Program-made: the position numbers and the translations under genes
DNA from: Bacteroidia bacterium
Lineage (GTDB): Bacteria; Bacteroidota; Bacteroidia; J057
Direction: 5' to 3'
Length of the DNA: 56,459 nucleotides
Assembly (NCBI GenBank): GCA_022760475.1
Contig: JALEFZ010000032.1
Location: 1-56,459 of the forward strand
Notes under the pieces: generated by a model
Database searches by the model: none
What the model was told of the DNA's origin: nothing
Seen by the model: only the letters and a program-made list of their open reading frames with translations
In this document: piece by piece, positions 6,859 to 15,813 of the stretch
Position numbering within the stretch: position 1 is the stretch's first letter
Layout of the letters: each line of letters begins with the position of its first letter

Positions 6859-9480
6859 TTATTCTTTGATAAATCTTTTGGTGCTGATAGCATCTCCATT
6901 TTGAACCTGAACCAGGTAAATTCCCTTTGCCAGGCTGCTTACGTTAAGTTTTTTATTATCAGTGGTGGTGGATTCTTCCAAAATCAAAGCTCCGGAATAA
7001 TCGAAAATTTTGATGCTGGTGCTTGCGCGGCTCAGCCTTGCATTTTCGAAGCTCACATTGAGCTGTTGGTTAGCAGGGACAGGATATAATTTCAGTTCAC
7101 CAAAGAGATTGGGTTCTACATTTACTCCTGTGCCAGTTCTTACCACCACCGCAAAATCATCTGATAGGTCAAAACAACCGTCTGTAATCATGGAGGTGGC
7201 AGCAGTATCGCCTAAACCTACCAGGACATTTCCGCTAAAGGAAAGCCCCCATACATAACAGATTCCAGGACCGGCGCCAGAGAAATCAACCATGTCGCCA
7301 GGAGGAAGTCCTAGAATTTTGGTTGCTGTATCTGTAACCACATAGGTAAAGTTGCTTCCAACTACATTCAAACTATCGAACGAAACGACATTTGACAAGC
7401 TATCATCCAGGTCAATGAAAATCGTATCTGATGCCAGAGCAATGTTTCCACCGGAGAGAGAATCCCTAAATACCCTTACAAAGGTATCTGACAAGTCAAA
7501 ACATCCATCGGTAAGTGCACCTGCATTACTTACAGTATCACCTACGTTTACGAGGACTTCACCGGTATAGGACAGTCCCCATACCCAGCATACACCATTT
7601 CCTGCACCGCTGAAGTCGATGACTCCGGTAGTATTGATACCAAGTATGGTGGTGTTAGGATCAGTGATTACGTAGGCAAAATTCAGGTTTGAAGCTCCGA
7701 CACTGTCAAAAGCGATGATTCCACTATTGGGGTCATTGTAGCACACATAAGCCGTGTCAGAACCGGTTTCGGTAAGTACCATGCCTGCTTCAGCACTATC
7801 CCTGGCTATGACAACGAAGTTGTTGGAGAGGTCAAAACAGCTATCTGTCAAGGCAACCTGGGAAGCAGTGTCTCCCACTTGTGCAGTGATATTTCCCAGG
7901 TAGGAAAGTCCCCATACCCAGCATATGCCAGATCCTGCTCCTTCAAAATCAATGCTATCCGTTCCGGGTACAGCCAGGATGACACCATTGTTGTCTGTAA
8001 CTACATAGGTATAATTTGCAGCTGCGGTGGTGGCGCTGTCAAATGAAATGAAGTCTGCAATGTTGTCTCCCACACAAACTACCTCACGGAAGCTACCGCT
8101 TTCAGTAGATACTGTTCCTCCATCTACCCCTGCGCATAGGGTGAAAAACTGCTCTCCATTTTGGGTACCAAAGTCAACATTTCTCGATTCCCCGAGGTTC
8201 GTAACCCCACTATCCAAGCCACAAAGTACCTGGTTTGATACAAAATCGTGGCTGCTGCTATTGACGAAGGCTGTTATTTTGATTTCACCTATTGGATTTC
8301 CAAGCTCGGATAGTGGAATGGCAAGCTCAATTCCGGTAGTCACAGCTGATGGATCTCCTACATTGATGTCGCTGACCCCTGCGATGTTGCTGTTGTTCAT
8401 GCCAAGCAGGGCACCATTGTTAAGGACTCGGGTTCTACCGGGGCCTCCACCAATGAAGGAACCGCTTCCAGCCATGCCGATGGTTTGGGCTGTGCTGGCA
8501 AATTGTTCATACACATTATTGTTAAATCCATTGGTTATGGTATAAAAATAGTCCGATTCAAAGCCGGGATCGAAGGTCAGGCCATTGCCGGACCCATCAT
8601 TACCCATTCTGTTGAGGCCGTTAAAGTCTACATCTGGGTTATCTCCGGATAGGGTGTTCTGTCCTCCTGGAACACAATCGATGAAGATGTCCAACTTATT
8701 AAAGTTGGTCTCCATGTTTCCTGTCAACATGAGGTAAAGGAATCCCCCATCAATTACTGCATGAGCACCATCAAGTTCTGATCCTGATGAAGTTGTGGGG
8801 GTGGTGTCATTGTTGTTTCCGAAGCCTGTGGTGTTTGTTTGCAGGCAAAGGGCTGGAAGGTAGATTGCAGATGCCTCACCATCAACTGTAATCTGGCTGT
8901 ATGTGCCAATTGGGACAGGAGTAGCTGCTGTTGAGTTTGAAGTCTCATTGTCCAAGGCATTGGGACCTGAAAAAGACCAGTTGTTGATGTCGAAGGTCGC
9001 ATCAGGGCCTGTGGTAGAGTTTCTGTAGGCCCAACCATCGAGGTATTCCCAGGCTTCTCCGGATCCATCGGTATTCGGATCCCCAAAGATGTCTACAGGG
9101 TTTCCATCCTGGTAAAGAATCAAGGCGTCATCACCATTGATGAAGAGGGCGGAGCCTTCATCGCGGATATTGGGATAAAATCCGAAGAAATCTACGAAGG
9201 ACTGCGTACCTGCTGCCGTTGTGATGTAGATGTAATCCCCCCTTTTTACTGGAATAGCTGGAAAACTGGATTCTATGGTTCCTGACGAACCGTTTCCATT
9301 GTTAGCAGCTTCAAGCCCATATCGGCTCAGGTCGCTTATGTCATCCAAAGCATAAAGTTCCACAGCTTTTGGAGTTCCTCCTGATAAGGGGCCATCTATC
9401 ACAGCAGTGATGATGAGGTTGGTCTGGGCAAACAGAAATCCCGTTCCCAGAAAAATGATTGTTAGTAGTAATTTTCTCAT
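6859..9480 (-). CDS. T9SS-exported lamin-tail-domain protein with three tandem repeats
   Basis: 873 residues. A signal peptide (about 1-18, ending LFAQ) precedes a lamin-tail-like beta domain (about 20-195; note ITAVIDGPLSGGTPKAVELY, DDALILYQDG and DIFGDPNTDG). A second region (about 200-450) has a GxAHAVIDGG/DIFIDCVPGG character. Three similar ~95-residue modules follow, each with a core like GICWVWGLSYxGxxxxxVGDT and a TDxCFDLSxxFxVxxRD end. The last ~75 residues are a type A T9SS sorting domain (LYPVPANQQLNV through LAKGIYLVQVQNG to RFIKE). The protein should cross the outer membrane by T9SS and be attached or released at the surface. The substrate is unknown. It has its own terminator. 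Confidence 0.88.
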   Translation of the reverse strand: MRKLLLTIIFLGTGFLFAQTNLIITAVIDGPLSGGTPKAVELYALDDISDLSRYGLEAANNGNGSSGTIESSFPAIPVKRGDYIYITTAAGTQSFVDFFGFYPNIRDEGSALFINGDDALILYQDGNPVDIFGDPNTDGSGEAWEYLDGWAYRNSTTGPDATFDINNWSFSGPNALDNETSNSTAATPVPIGTYSQITVDGEASAIYLPALCLQTNTTGFGNNNDTTPTTSSGSELDGAHAVIDGGFLYLMLTGNMETNFNKLDIFIDCVPGGQNTLSGDNPDVDFNGLNRMGNDGSGNGLTFDPGFESDYFYTITNGFNNNVYEQFASTAQTIGMAGSGSFIGGGPGRTRVLNNGALLGMNNSNIAGVSDINVGDPSAVTTGIELAIPLSELGNPIGEIKITAFVNSSSHDFVSNQVLCGLDSGVTNLGESRNVDFGTQNGEQFFTLCAGVDGGTVSTESGSFREVVCVGDNIADFISFDSATTAAANYTYVVTDNNGVILAVPGTDSIDFEGAGSGICWVWGLSYLGNITAQVGDTASQVALTDSCFDLSNNFVVIARDSAEAGMVLTETGSDTAYVCYNDPNSGIIAFDSVGASNLNFAYVITDPNTTILGINTTGVIDFSGAGNGVCWVWGLSYTGEVLVNVGDTVSNAGALTDGCFDLSDTFVRVFRDSLSGGNIALASDTIFIDLDDSLSNVVSFDSLNVVGSNFTYVVTDTATKILGLPPGDMVDFSGAGPGICYVWGLSFSGNVLVGLGDTAATSMITDGCFDLSDDFAVVVRTGTGVNVEPNLFGELKLYPVPANQQLNVSFENARLSRASTSIKIFDYSGALILEESTTTDNKKLNVSSLAKGIYLVQVQNGDAISTKRFIKE

Positions 9481-9859
9481 TTGTTTAGAAGTTTAGGTTT
9501 TGGAATGAAAGAACGACTTGTATTTTCAGAAGAGCCAAGCTCTTGGAAATCTCTGCAATCAAAGAATCCTTTAGGGGGATAAAGCGTCAGGTTCATGACA
9601 TAATCCCAATTAATTCTAGTATCTAAAATGTTGCATGTTTAAACTAAGTCAAAAAGGGAATGTTGAACGTATGTGGATATATCTATATGTGGGAAAATGT
9701 GGGGTTTTGTAATTTTGATTTTTGGAATGCTTATTTGCTGGTATTTGAGTGAAAGTTGCTAAATACCCCTGTGGGCTACTTCATCATCCAATTTGTTGTT
9801 AAATAATACCTGTACAGCCTCTAAGGTTTTTAATCATTACTTTCTACAATACCGTACCT
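9481..9859. other. Intergenic region between divergent genes (379 nt)
   Basis: AT-rich spacer with no ORF of note. A perfect -7-type octamer TAATTTTG lies on the plus strand at 9710-9717, but no TTTG stands at the expected distance upstream. Promoters for both flanking genes must lie here; none can be assigned firmly. Confidence 0.6.
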
Positions 9860-10963
9860 ATGCAAAAATTATCTGCCGTACTGCTATTCCTGCTTTTGCC
9901 CCTCATGATCATGGCAAAAGGAGACTGGAAAAAGAATTTCGTAAAAGGAAGCCCTGAAATTGCCTCCATGAATGCCATTGCTTTTGGACCGGAGGGGATT
10001 CTATTCGTGGGAGACTCAAAAAAGGCAACCATCCATGCCATTGATACTGAAGATTTGAAGGTGCCTGAGGAATTAAAACAAGTATCTATTTCAGGTGTCG
10101 ATCGAATGATTGCGGATAAACTCGGATCAGAGGTGGGCAAAATTACCATCCAGGACATGGCTGTGAACCCCATTTCCAAGAAGATCTACATTGCGGTTCA
10201 CCATGAAAACGGCAAGCCTTTTCTATTCAGGCTAAGTTCCGGAGAAGATTTGGAATGGGTTGCCCTGGATAATGTGTCATTTACCCAAAAGGAAATAAAA
10301 TCTGCTGTCGGAAAAGAAGAAAAAGACAGAAGAGGTAGGGAATTGAGGAAATGGGCAATTTCGGACCTTGCCTTTGCGGATGGTCAGCTCATGCTTACTG
10401 GACTCTCTAACAGTGAGTTCAAGTCTACCTTCCGTAAATTGGCATTTCCATTTTCTGCTCCTCAAAATGATGCCTCTTTGGAAATATATCATGCTGCACA
10501 TGGCCGCTATGAAACATATGCTCCCATCAAGGCCTTTACTACCGCTAAGGTAAACGGAAAGAACCACCTCATCGCAGGCTATACCTGTACGCCATTGGTG
10601 CTGTTTCCAGTTGAGCAACTGGCTGATGGCAAACATGTGAAGGGAAGAACCATTGCAGAGATGGGTTCCTGGAATACACCTGTGGACATGCTGGTGATGA
10701 AAAAAGGAGATGAGTCAGTCCTTTTGATTGCCAACACCAACAGGGCAGTTATGAAGGTGAAATTCTCTGATATTGAATCCTTTGAAGGAGAATTGACCAA
10801 GCCAGTAGAAGAGCGATACGGGACTGAAGGAGTTCATTTCGTAAATACACCCTGGGTGAATGTACTTCACATGGCCAAATTAAGCGATGACCAAATTCTG
10901 CTTATGAAGCGTGAGGCCAATGGGGAATTGAACCTGATGAGCAGGGGATCTCGCTGGTTTTGA
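9860..10963 (+). CDS. Exported uncharacterised protein, probable beta-propeller
   Basis: 367 residues. A signal peptide covers about 1-20 (LLFLLLPLMIMAKG). The mature part has repeated short beta-strand motifs of NHL/propeller style: MNAIAFGPEGILFVGDSKKA, IQDMAVNPISKKIYIAV, ISDLAFADGQLMLTGLSN and VDMLVMKKGDESVLLIANTN. These suggest six or more blades, but no catalytic or heme-binding motif is visible. I do not recognise a named family. A terminator hairpin follows the stop, and the next gene in the same direction begins only ~9 nt after that hairpin. Confidence 0.75.
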   Translation: MQKLSAVLLFLLLPLMIMAKGDWKKNFVKGSPEIASMNAIAFGPEGILFVGDSKKATIHAIDTEDLKVPEELKQVSISGVDRMIADKLGSEVGKITIQDMAVNPISKKIYIAVHHENGKPFLFRLSSGEDLEWVALDNVSFTQKEIKSAVGKEEKDRRGRELRKWAISDLAFADGQLMLTGLSNSEFKSTFRKLAFPFSAPQNDASLEIYHAAHGRYETYAPIKAFTTAKVNGKNHLIAGYTCTPLVLFPVEQLADGKHVKGRTIAEMGSWNTPVDMLVMKKGDESVLLIANTNRAVMKVKFSDIESFEGELTKPVEERYGTEGVHFVNTPWVNVLHMAKLSDDQILLMKREANGELNLMSRGSRWF

Positions 10964-10972
10964 TCCATGAAG

Positions 10973-11013
10973 TTGAGGCTATCCGCTTGTCGGGTAGCCT
11001 CAATTTGATTTTT
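10973..11013 (+). terminator. Terminator hairpin directly upstream of the next start codon
   Basis: TTGAGGCTA (10973-10981) pairs with TAGCCTCAA (10995-11003), with further pairing inside the loop, and is followed by TTTGATTTTTC. It ends the propeller gene transcript. The following ATG is at 11022, so the next gene has no separate promoter space after the hairpin. Confidence 0.85.
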
Positions 11014-11021
11014 CAAAGAAT

Positions 11022-12107
11022 ATGAAACAGGCCATTACACTATGTTTTGCAATTAGTTTGTTCCTACTTTCAGGAGAGGCTAGGGGACAGGGAACTATTC
11101 CCTATGCTTTCAGCCTGGACCATTGGAACCAGGTAATTGGCATCAGCCTGGAAACAAGGCTGCCTGCAGAAGGAAAAACCAAGCTTTATAAGAGAGGCAG
11201 TAAGATTGAAGTTCTGCATAAAAGCTATAGAATTGGGGAAAAGCTCTTTATCAAACCATTGGTGCCTTTTGCCACGAACACAGATTTCGAACTTTATTTC
11301 CATGGCAAGGAAATTTTAACATTTAATGTCGGAAACCCTTCAAAGAGAAATTATAATATTTCTCACATCGAACCCAGGCTTGATACCCTGCCAGCCAATC
11401 AACTAAAATTTGAAATTTTTTCTCATGAGGTATTCGCTGAATCTTCCCCATATCCTTATATCCATTTGGTTGATCAAGAGGGAGACAGCTTGAAGGGTAC
11501 TTTTTTGGAGTTAAGCCCACCTTTATTTAACGAGGACTTGAAGTCTTTGACCCTTTGGATGGACCCGGGAAGAATCAAACGAGGCTTAGGACTAAATCTA
11601 AAATTCGATACTCCTCTTGAAGAAGGCAAGCAATACGAATTAAGGATCAGTAAGTCCCTTAGAAATAAATACGGGGAGGAGTTGGAGGAGGATTATGTAA
11701 AGAAATTTTATGTTGCAGCTCCTGATAGGACCCAGCCTGTTCCGAAATTGATTTACAAGAGAAAATCAAAGCTAAGTTCAATAACAGTCGATTTTGGAGA
11801 GCCTATGGCTTTTTTGTCTGTCAGGAACCGTATATCCCTCTACAAAGACGGAAAATACATGGATTCAGGGTTCAGACCCGACTCAGTTAGGAGAACATGG
11901 ACTTGCAGGAACTCGGAGGGCTGGGAAGATGGGAACTATGAAGTCAGGATTTCCATGGAGGTAGAAGACCTCGCAGGCAACAATCTTTCCAGGCTTTTTG
12001 ATGAAGATTTAAAAAAGCCTGGAAAGGATTCCCAAAATGAAAATATCTATGCTGAAGGCTACAAATCCTTTAACCTGAGCATAAAAAATGGCCGTTTCAA
12101 GCCTTAA
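11022..12107 (+). CDS. Exported uncharacterised protein with Ig-like domains
   Basis: 361 residues. A signal peptide covers about 1-22 (LCFAISLFLLSG, ending ARGQG). The rest is predicted beta-rich. Two stretches resemble bacterial Ig-like modules of the SbsA or Big_5 type: FDTPLEEGKQYELRISKSLR followed by the strand ending KKFYVA, and DGNYEVRISMEVEDLAGN near the C-terminus. No enzyme motif is visible. It lies behind the terminator of the preceding gene and overlaps the end of convergent cydB by 4 nt. Expression probably depends on read-through or on a promoter inside the upstream gene. Function unknown. Confidence 0.7.
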   Translation: MKQAITLCFAISLFLLSGEARGQGTIPYAFSLDHWNQVIGISLETRLPAEGKTKLYKRGSKIEVLHKSYRIGEKLFIKPLVPFATNTDFELYFHGKEILTFNVGNPSKRNYNISHIEPRLDTLPANQLKFEIFSHEVFAESSPYPYIHLVDQEGDSLKGTFLELSPPLFNEDLKSLTLWMDPGRIKRGLGLNLKFDTPLEEGKQYELRISKSLRNKYGEELEEDYVKKFYVAAPDRTQPVPKLIYKRKSKLSSITVDFGEPMAFLSVRNRISLYKDGKYMDSGFRPDSVRRTWTCRNSEGWEDGNYEVRISMEVEDLAGNNLSRLFDEDLKKPGKDSQNENIYAEGYKSFNLSIKNGRFKP

Positions 12108-13138
12108 TAACTCATTTCGTCCAGTTGGACCTTCCCCCTGAACGTGCGGTATACAAAGTATGTATATAGCCCTACCAATGGAAAGCCCAGGGCGGAGAAC
12201 CTAAGCATGATCCGAAGGGTCTTGTTGGAGGATGCTGCTTGCTGTGCCGTGATGCTGAAAGCCTCGTCTATGGTAGAATAAAGAATAACAGGATATAATT
12301 CCACAGCCACTATTAGCAAAAACAGGCAAATGGATAGGCTGGAAAATATGAACGCCTGCCAATACTCGCGTTTTTTAGCTAACCTTGGAATATTTGCAAT
12401 ACTCAGAATGCCAGCCAATGGAAGGATAAAATAGGCTGGCGAACTTTTGAAAGTATCGGTCAGGTGAGGGATGTAGAGCACCGTATATAGCGTGGTGATG
12501 GAAAACATGATGATAAAAGCAATGGTAGACCTTCGCAACAAAATGGTCACCTTGGAAAATAACCTTCCGTCGGTTTTCATAGCTAGGTAAATGGCTCCAT
12601 GCATCATAAAAAGAAAGAGGGTAGTGAGGCCAACAATTATGGCAAATGGATTCAATGCTTCTAGTAAGGAAATACTGAGTACCTCACCCGCTCGGATCGG
12701 AAAACCAAGCAAAACATTCCCCAAAACAATCCCAAGAAGGATTGGCAGGGTGATACTAGCTATGCTGTAGGTAATGTCCCAGCCTTGCCGCCACCATTTC
12801 ATGGGTTCCTTGCTACGAAACTCGATGGAGACGGCCCTGAGAATCAGAAAGGCCAGAAAAAGCATGAATGGGATGTACATGGCCGAAAACAAGGTCGCAT
12901 ATACCACAGGAAATCCTGCAAAGAGTGCCCCTCCGCCAATGACCAGCCAAACTTCGTTGCCATCCCATACAGGACCAATGGCATTGAGGGCGATACGCCT
13001 GCTGCTTTCCTTGCGGAAGAAAAGGTGCCAGGCGCCCGCCCCAAAATCGAAGCCGTCTAGTACGGCATAGCCCGCAAACAAGCCCCCCACCACAAAAAAC
13101 CACCAGGTAGGGTAATCTATTCCTAAAAACGTGTCCAT
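12104..13138 (-). CDS. cydB: Cytochrome bd ubiquinol oxidase subunit II
   Basis: 344 residues with about eight hydrophobic segments. CydB signatures are clear: GYAVLDGFDFGAGAWHLFF near the start, then AIGPVWDGNEVWLVIGGGALFAGFP and later LRAVSIEFRSK with WWRQGWD. CydB pairs with CydA in the inner membrane to form a quinol oxidase that reduces oxygen to water with high affinity and without pumping protons. It begins 18 nt after cydA, in the same operon. No small cydX-like ORF is evident after it; the convergent gene starts at once. Confidence 0.97.
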   Translation of the reverse strand: MDTFLGIDYPTWWFFVVGGLFAGYAVLDGFDFGAGAWHLFFRKESSRRIALNAIGPVWDGNEVWLVIGGGALFAGFPVVYATLFSAMYIPFMLFLAFLILRAVSIEFRSKEPMKWWRQGWDITYSIASITLPILLGIVLGNVLLGFPIRAGEVLSISLLEALNPFAIIVGLTTLFLFMMHGAIYLAMKTDGRLFSKVTILLRRSTIAFIIMFSITTLYTVLYIPHLTDTFKSSPAYFILPLAGILSIANIPRLAKKREYWQAFIFSSLSICLFLLIVAVELYPVILYSTIDEAFSITAQQAASSNKTLRIMLRFSALGFPLVGLYTYFVYRTFRGKVQLDEMSY

Positions 13139-13156
13139 AGGTACTTTTTTAAAAAC

Positions 13157-14530
13157 TCAACTGACTACATCAACCATTTCTCTTTGTCTGACCCGCTCAC
13201 TGCGGTCGTTGTCTTCATAGGGGCCATGCTTGATCTTTTTATTTAGCAAATAGATGAAGAGGAGGAACAAGATGCTGTAAATGAAGGTAAACATGATCAG
13301 TGAAAACCATACTTGAGAAGCAGTAACTGCTTCCGAAAGCGCATCTGATGTTCTCAAGAGCCCATAAACCACCCAGGGTTGCCTTCCCATTTCTGCTGCG
13401 TACCATCCAAACTGATTGGCCAGTTGAGGGAGAAATACCGCCCAGACAAAGCCTGTCAGGAGCCATTTTTGCTGGAAAAGTGTTCCTCTCCACCAAAAGA
13501 ATCCGGCAAATAGGCTTAGGACAATGAGCATCATCCCAATGGCAACCATAAGGTGATAGAACTGAAAAATGGCATTGAGAGCTGTCGGTCGCTCGTTTTC
13601 AGGAAAGGCATTCAGGCCTTTTATTTCTTCATCGAAACTTCCGTGGGTCAAGAAGCTAAGTCCATTGGGTATAGCAATTCCTGAAACCTCCTGCTTTTCC
13701 TTGTCCACCCATCCCATGATGTACATGTCTGCTGTTGCAAGGCTATCAAAATGCCCCTCCATGGCTGCAAGTTTGGCGGGTTGATTTTCCGATACTCCAT
13801 GTGCGGATTGATGCCCTGTAAACAGCTGTCCAAGTGAAAAGATAAGCGCAACTACCAGGGCAATCTTGAAGGCTTTTTGGGAGATCTCTACAAATCTGCC
13901 TTTCAACAGGTAGTATGCATGTACACTGAGCACCAAAAAGGCTCCTGCAAGGAAAGCTCCTAGCCAGACGTGGCTGAGCCTGTCCATGCTTGAAGGATTG
14001 AATACCATTGCCCAGAAATCTGTTATTTCTGCCCTGGCATTCATGCCCTCTCCCACAATGTGGTAACCTGCCGGAGTCTGTTGCCAGCTATTGGCAATTA
14101 CAATCCATATGGCTGAAAACATAGATCCAAGGAATACCCCAATGGTTGATACAAAATGAACCCAGGGTTTCACCCGGTTCCATCCAAATAGCAATACGCC
14201 CAGGAAACCACTTTCAAGTGCGAATGCGAATATGCCCTCGGCGGCGAGAGCCGAGCCAAATACATCTCCCACATACCTGGAATAGGTAGCCCAGTTGGTG
14301 CCAAACTCAAATTCCATGACTATCCCAGTTGCTACCCCAATACCAAAAGTAAGGGCGAAAATCCGTGTCCAGAATCGGGCGAGGATTTCATACTCTTTAT
14401 TCTTGGTCCAGAGATAAAGGCCTTCCATGATCACCATGAGGAGTCCAAGGCCAATGCTTAAAGGAGGATAGATATAGTGGAAGGCAACCGTAAAAGCGAA
14501 TTGGATACGAGCCAGAATTTCTACTTCCAT
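13157..14530 (-). CDS. cydA: Cytochrome bd ubiquinol oxidase subunit I
   Basis: 457 residues. Heme-ligand and functional positions are visible: RIQFAFTVAFHYIYPPLSIG with His18 (heme b595/d site in the family), the acidic AAEGIFAFALESGFLGVLLF helix, SHVWLGAFLAGAFLVLSVHA with the heme b558 His, and GRQPWVVYGLLRT, the conserved GRQPW motif. The periplasmic Q loop (around KPAKLAAMEGHFD) is of moderate length. It oxidises quinol at low oxygen. The ATG is 5 nt after the stop of the AraC-type regulator gene, so regulator, cydA and cydB look like one transcript. Confidence 0.97.
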   Translation of the reverse strand: MEVEILARIQFAFTVAFHYIYPPLSIGLGLLMVIMEGLYLWTKNKEYEILARFWTRIFALTFGIGVATGIVMEFEFGTNWATYSRYVGDVFGSALAAEGIFAFALESGFLGVLLFGWNRVKPWVHFVSTIGVFLGSMFSAIWIVIANSWQQTPAGYHIVGEGMNARAEITDFWAMVFNPSSMDRLSHVWLGAFLAGAFLVLSVHAYYLLKGRFVEISQKAFKIALVVALIFSLGQLFTGHQSAHGVSENQPAKLAAMEGHFDSLATADMYIMGWVDKEKQEVSGIAIPNGLSFLTHGSFDEEIKGLNAFPENERPTALNAIFQFYHLMVAIGMMLIVLSLFAGFFWWRGTLFQQKWLLTGFVWAVFLPQLANQFGWYAAEMGRQPWVVYGLLRTSDALSEAVTASQVWFSLIMFTFIYSILFLLFIYLLNKKIKHGPYEDNDRSERVRQREMVDVVS

Positions 14531-14535
14531 CTATT

Positions 14536-15435
14536 TTATTTTGTTAAATGAAATACTTCCTTTTTAAATTTAATGGGACTTGATCCAGTATATTTCTTGA
14601 AGAACCGGCTGAAGTAAGCATTGTCTTCAAAGTTGAGCTCTGTGCTGATCTCGGAGACAGACATGTCTTCGTGGAGCAACATCCGTTTGGCCTCGAGTAT
14701 GATCCTTGACCTGATAAGGTCTCCTGCGGACTTTTCGGTCTGACTTTTACAGATCACATTCAGGTAATTGGGGGTCAGGTGAAGCAAGGAGGCATAATCC
14801 CTGACCAGATGCTTTTTCTTGTAATGCTTGTCAATCAACTGCTCGAACTGAGCCAGGACCAATCGGTGATGATGTCCATCCTGGCTATTGTGGTCTTTTT
14901 TCAGGTCAAATAGTCTTCCGGCTTTAGTCAGGATGATGTTCAAGTAAGACCTAAGCATTTGAGCGGAATCCAATTTATTGGACAGGTATTCTTCAAGCAT
15001 CCACCTTGAAATTTGCCTGATTTTTTTGAATTCCTCAGGATTCAAACTGATTACCGGATTTTCATTGCTGATCGAAAAGAAAGGAAAATTCAGGAGGATG
15101 TTGTTGTTGTACCTTTGGGAAAAGAAATCTGCAGTAAAAAGCATCAAATATCCATCCAGATCTTCCATCTCTTTCCACTCATGAATCATCCCAGGGTGCA
15201 TAAGAAAGAGCATCCCTGATTCTATCTCATACTTCTTGAAATCAATCAGGTGCGAACCTCCGCCAGATGTGGCAAGGAAAAGGACATAGCAGTCATGCCG
15301 ATGGGGAATGTCGAAGACCTCCGATTCTTGTTGGAACTCCTTGAAAGCCTGCATGTCAAACTCAATTTCGAGGCTTCCAAAGCTGGCACATTTAAGGTCT
15401 TTGATTCCAAGTTTCGCTATTCCCATGACCTGCAT
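14536..15435 (-). CDS. AraC-family transcriptional regulator upstream of cydAB
   Basis: 299 residues. The N-terminal ~170 residues look like an AraC-type cupin sensor (IPHRHDCYVLFLATSGGGSH, then GMLFLMHPGMIHEW). The C-terminal ~100 residues hold the two helix-turn-helix motifs (HLTPNYLNVICKSQTEKSAG, then VSEISTELNFEDNAYFSRFF and KKYTGSSPIKFK). A second in-frame ATG four codons in is an alternative start. The gene precedes cydA by 5 nt, so it is co-transcribed and may control the oxidase or itself. What the cupin binds cannot be told from sequence. Confidence 0.92.
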   Translation of the reverse strand: MQVMGIAKLGIKDLKCASFGSLEIEFDMQAFKEFQQESEVFDIPHRHDCYVLFLATSGGGSHLIDFKKYEIESGMLFLMHPGMIHEWKEMEDLDGYLMLFTADFFSQRYNNNILLNFPFFSISNENPVISLNPEEFKKIRQISRWMLEEYLSNKLDSAQMLRSYLNIILTKAGRLFDLKKDHNSQDGHHHRLVLAQFEQLIDKHYKKKHLVRDYASLLHLTPNYLNVICKSQTEKSAGDLIRSRIILEAKRMLLHEDMSVSEISTELNFEDNAYFSRFFKKYTGSSPIKFKKEVFHLTK

Positions 15436-15541
15436 TTATGTTACTTACAAATAAATCATACTTGGCCTTTGGTTGTTAGAACTTATTCTCTGGCTTCTTG
15501 TACTTTTTATCTTTGGTACCAATTTACATATTTAATTCAAG

Positions 15542-15762
15542 TTGCTATTTGTGCTAAATGCTATTATTTGCTAAAGACAAAGTTGCCATTACCTAGCAAC
15601 CCAAGGTTTCATTTCGAGTTCGAGCTTAAGCGAGAAATCTACTCGCCCGACTTCATAGATCTCTCACTAACTTTCGATAGGACATTTTCCATTCGAAACG
15701 ACAGTTGGGAATGAATCGAAATGGCATTTACCCTTTGGATGCCTTTAACTGGCAACTTGGGT
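15542..15762. repeat. Dispersed palindromic intergenic repeat, copy 2
   Basis: Full-length diverged partner of 6506-6743. The ends are inverted: AAGTTGCCA (near 15581) against TGGCAACTT (near 15750). Inside these lie CATTTCGA against TCGAAATG, and in the centre GAGAAATCTACTC against CATAGATCTCTC, so the whole unit can fold into one long imperfect cruciform or hairpin. It fills most of the gene-free gap (15436-15813) between the start of the AraC gene and the end of the Crp/Fnr gene. No ORF and no clear target duplication were seen. Confidence 0.8.
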
Positions 15763-15813
15763 TTTTATCTAAAAACACGTAGGATGGTCAGCAATGTAGA
15801 GATGAAGTTAAAA

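Noticed and set aside
15250..15714. Plus-strand ORF of 154 codons spanning the AraC gene start and the repeat
   Set aside because: Half antisense to the AraC cupin domain and half within the palindromic repeat; no family-like sequence.
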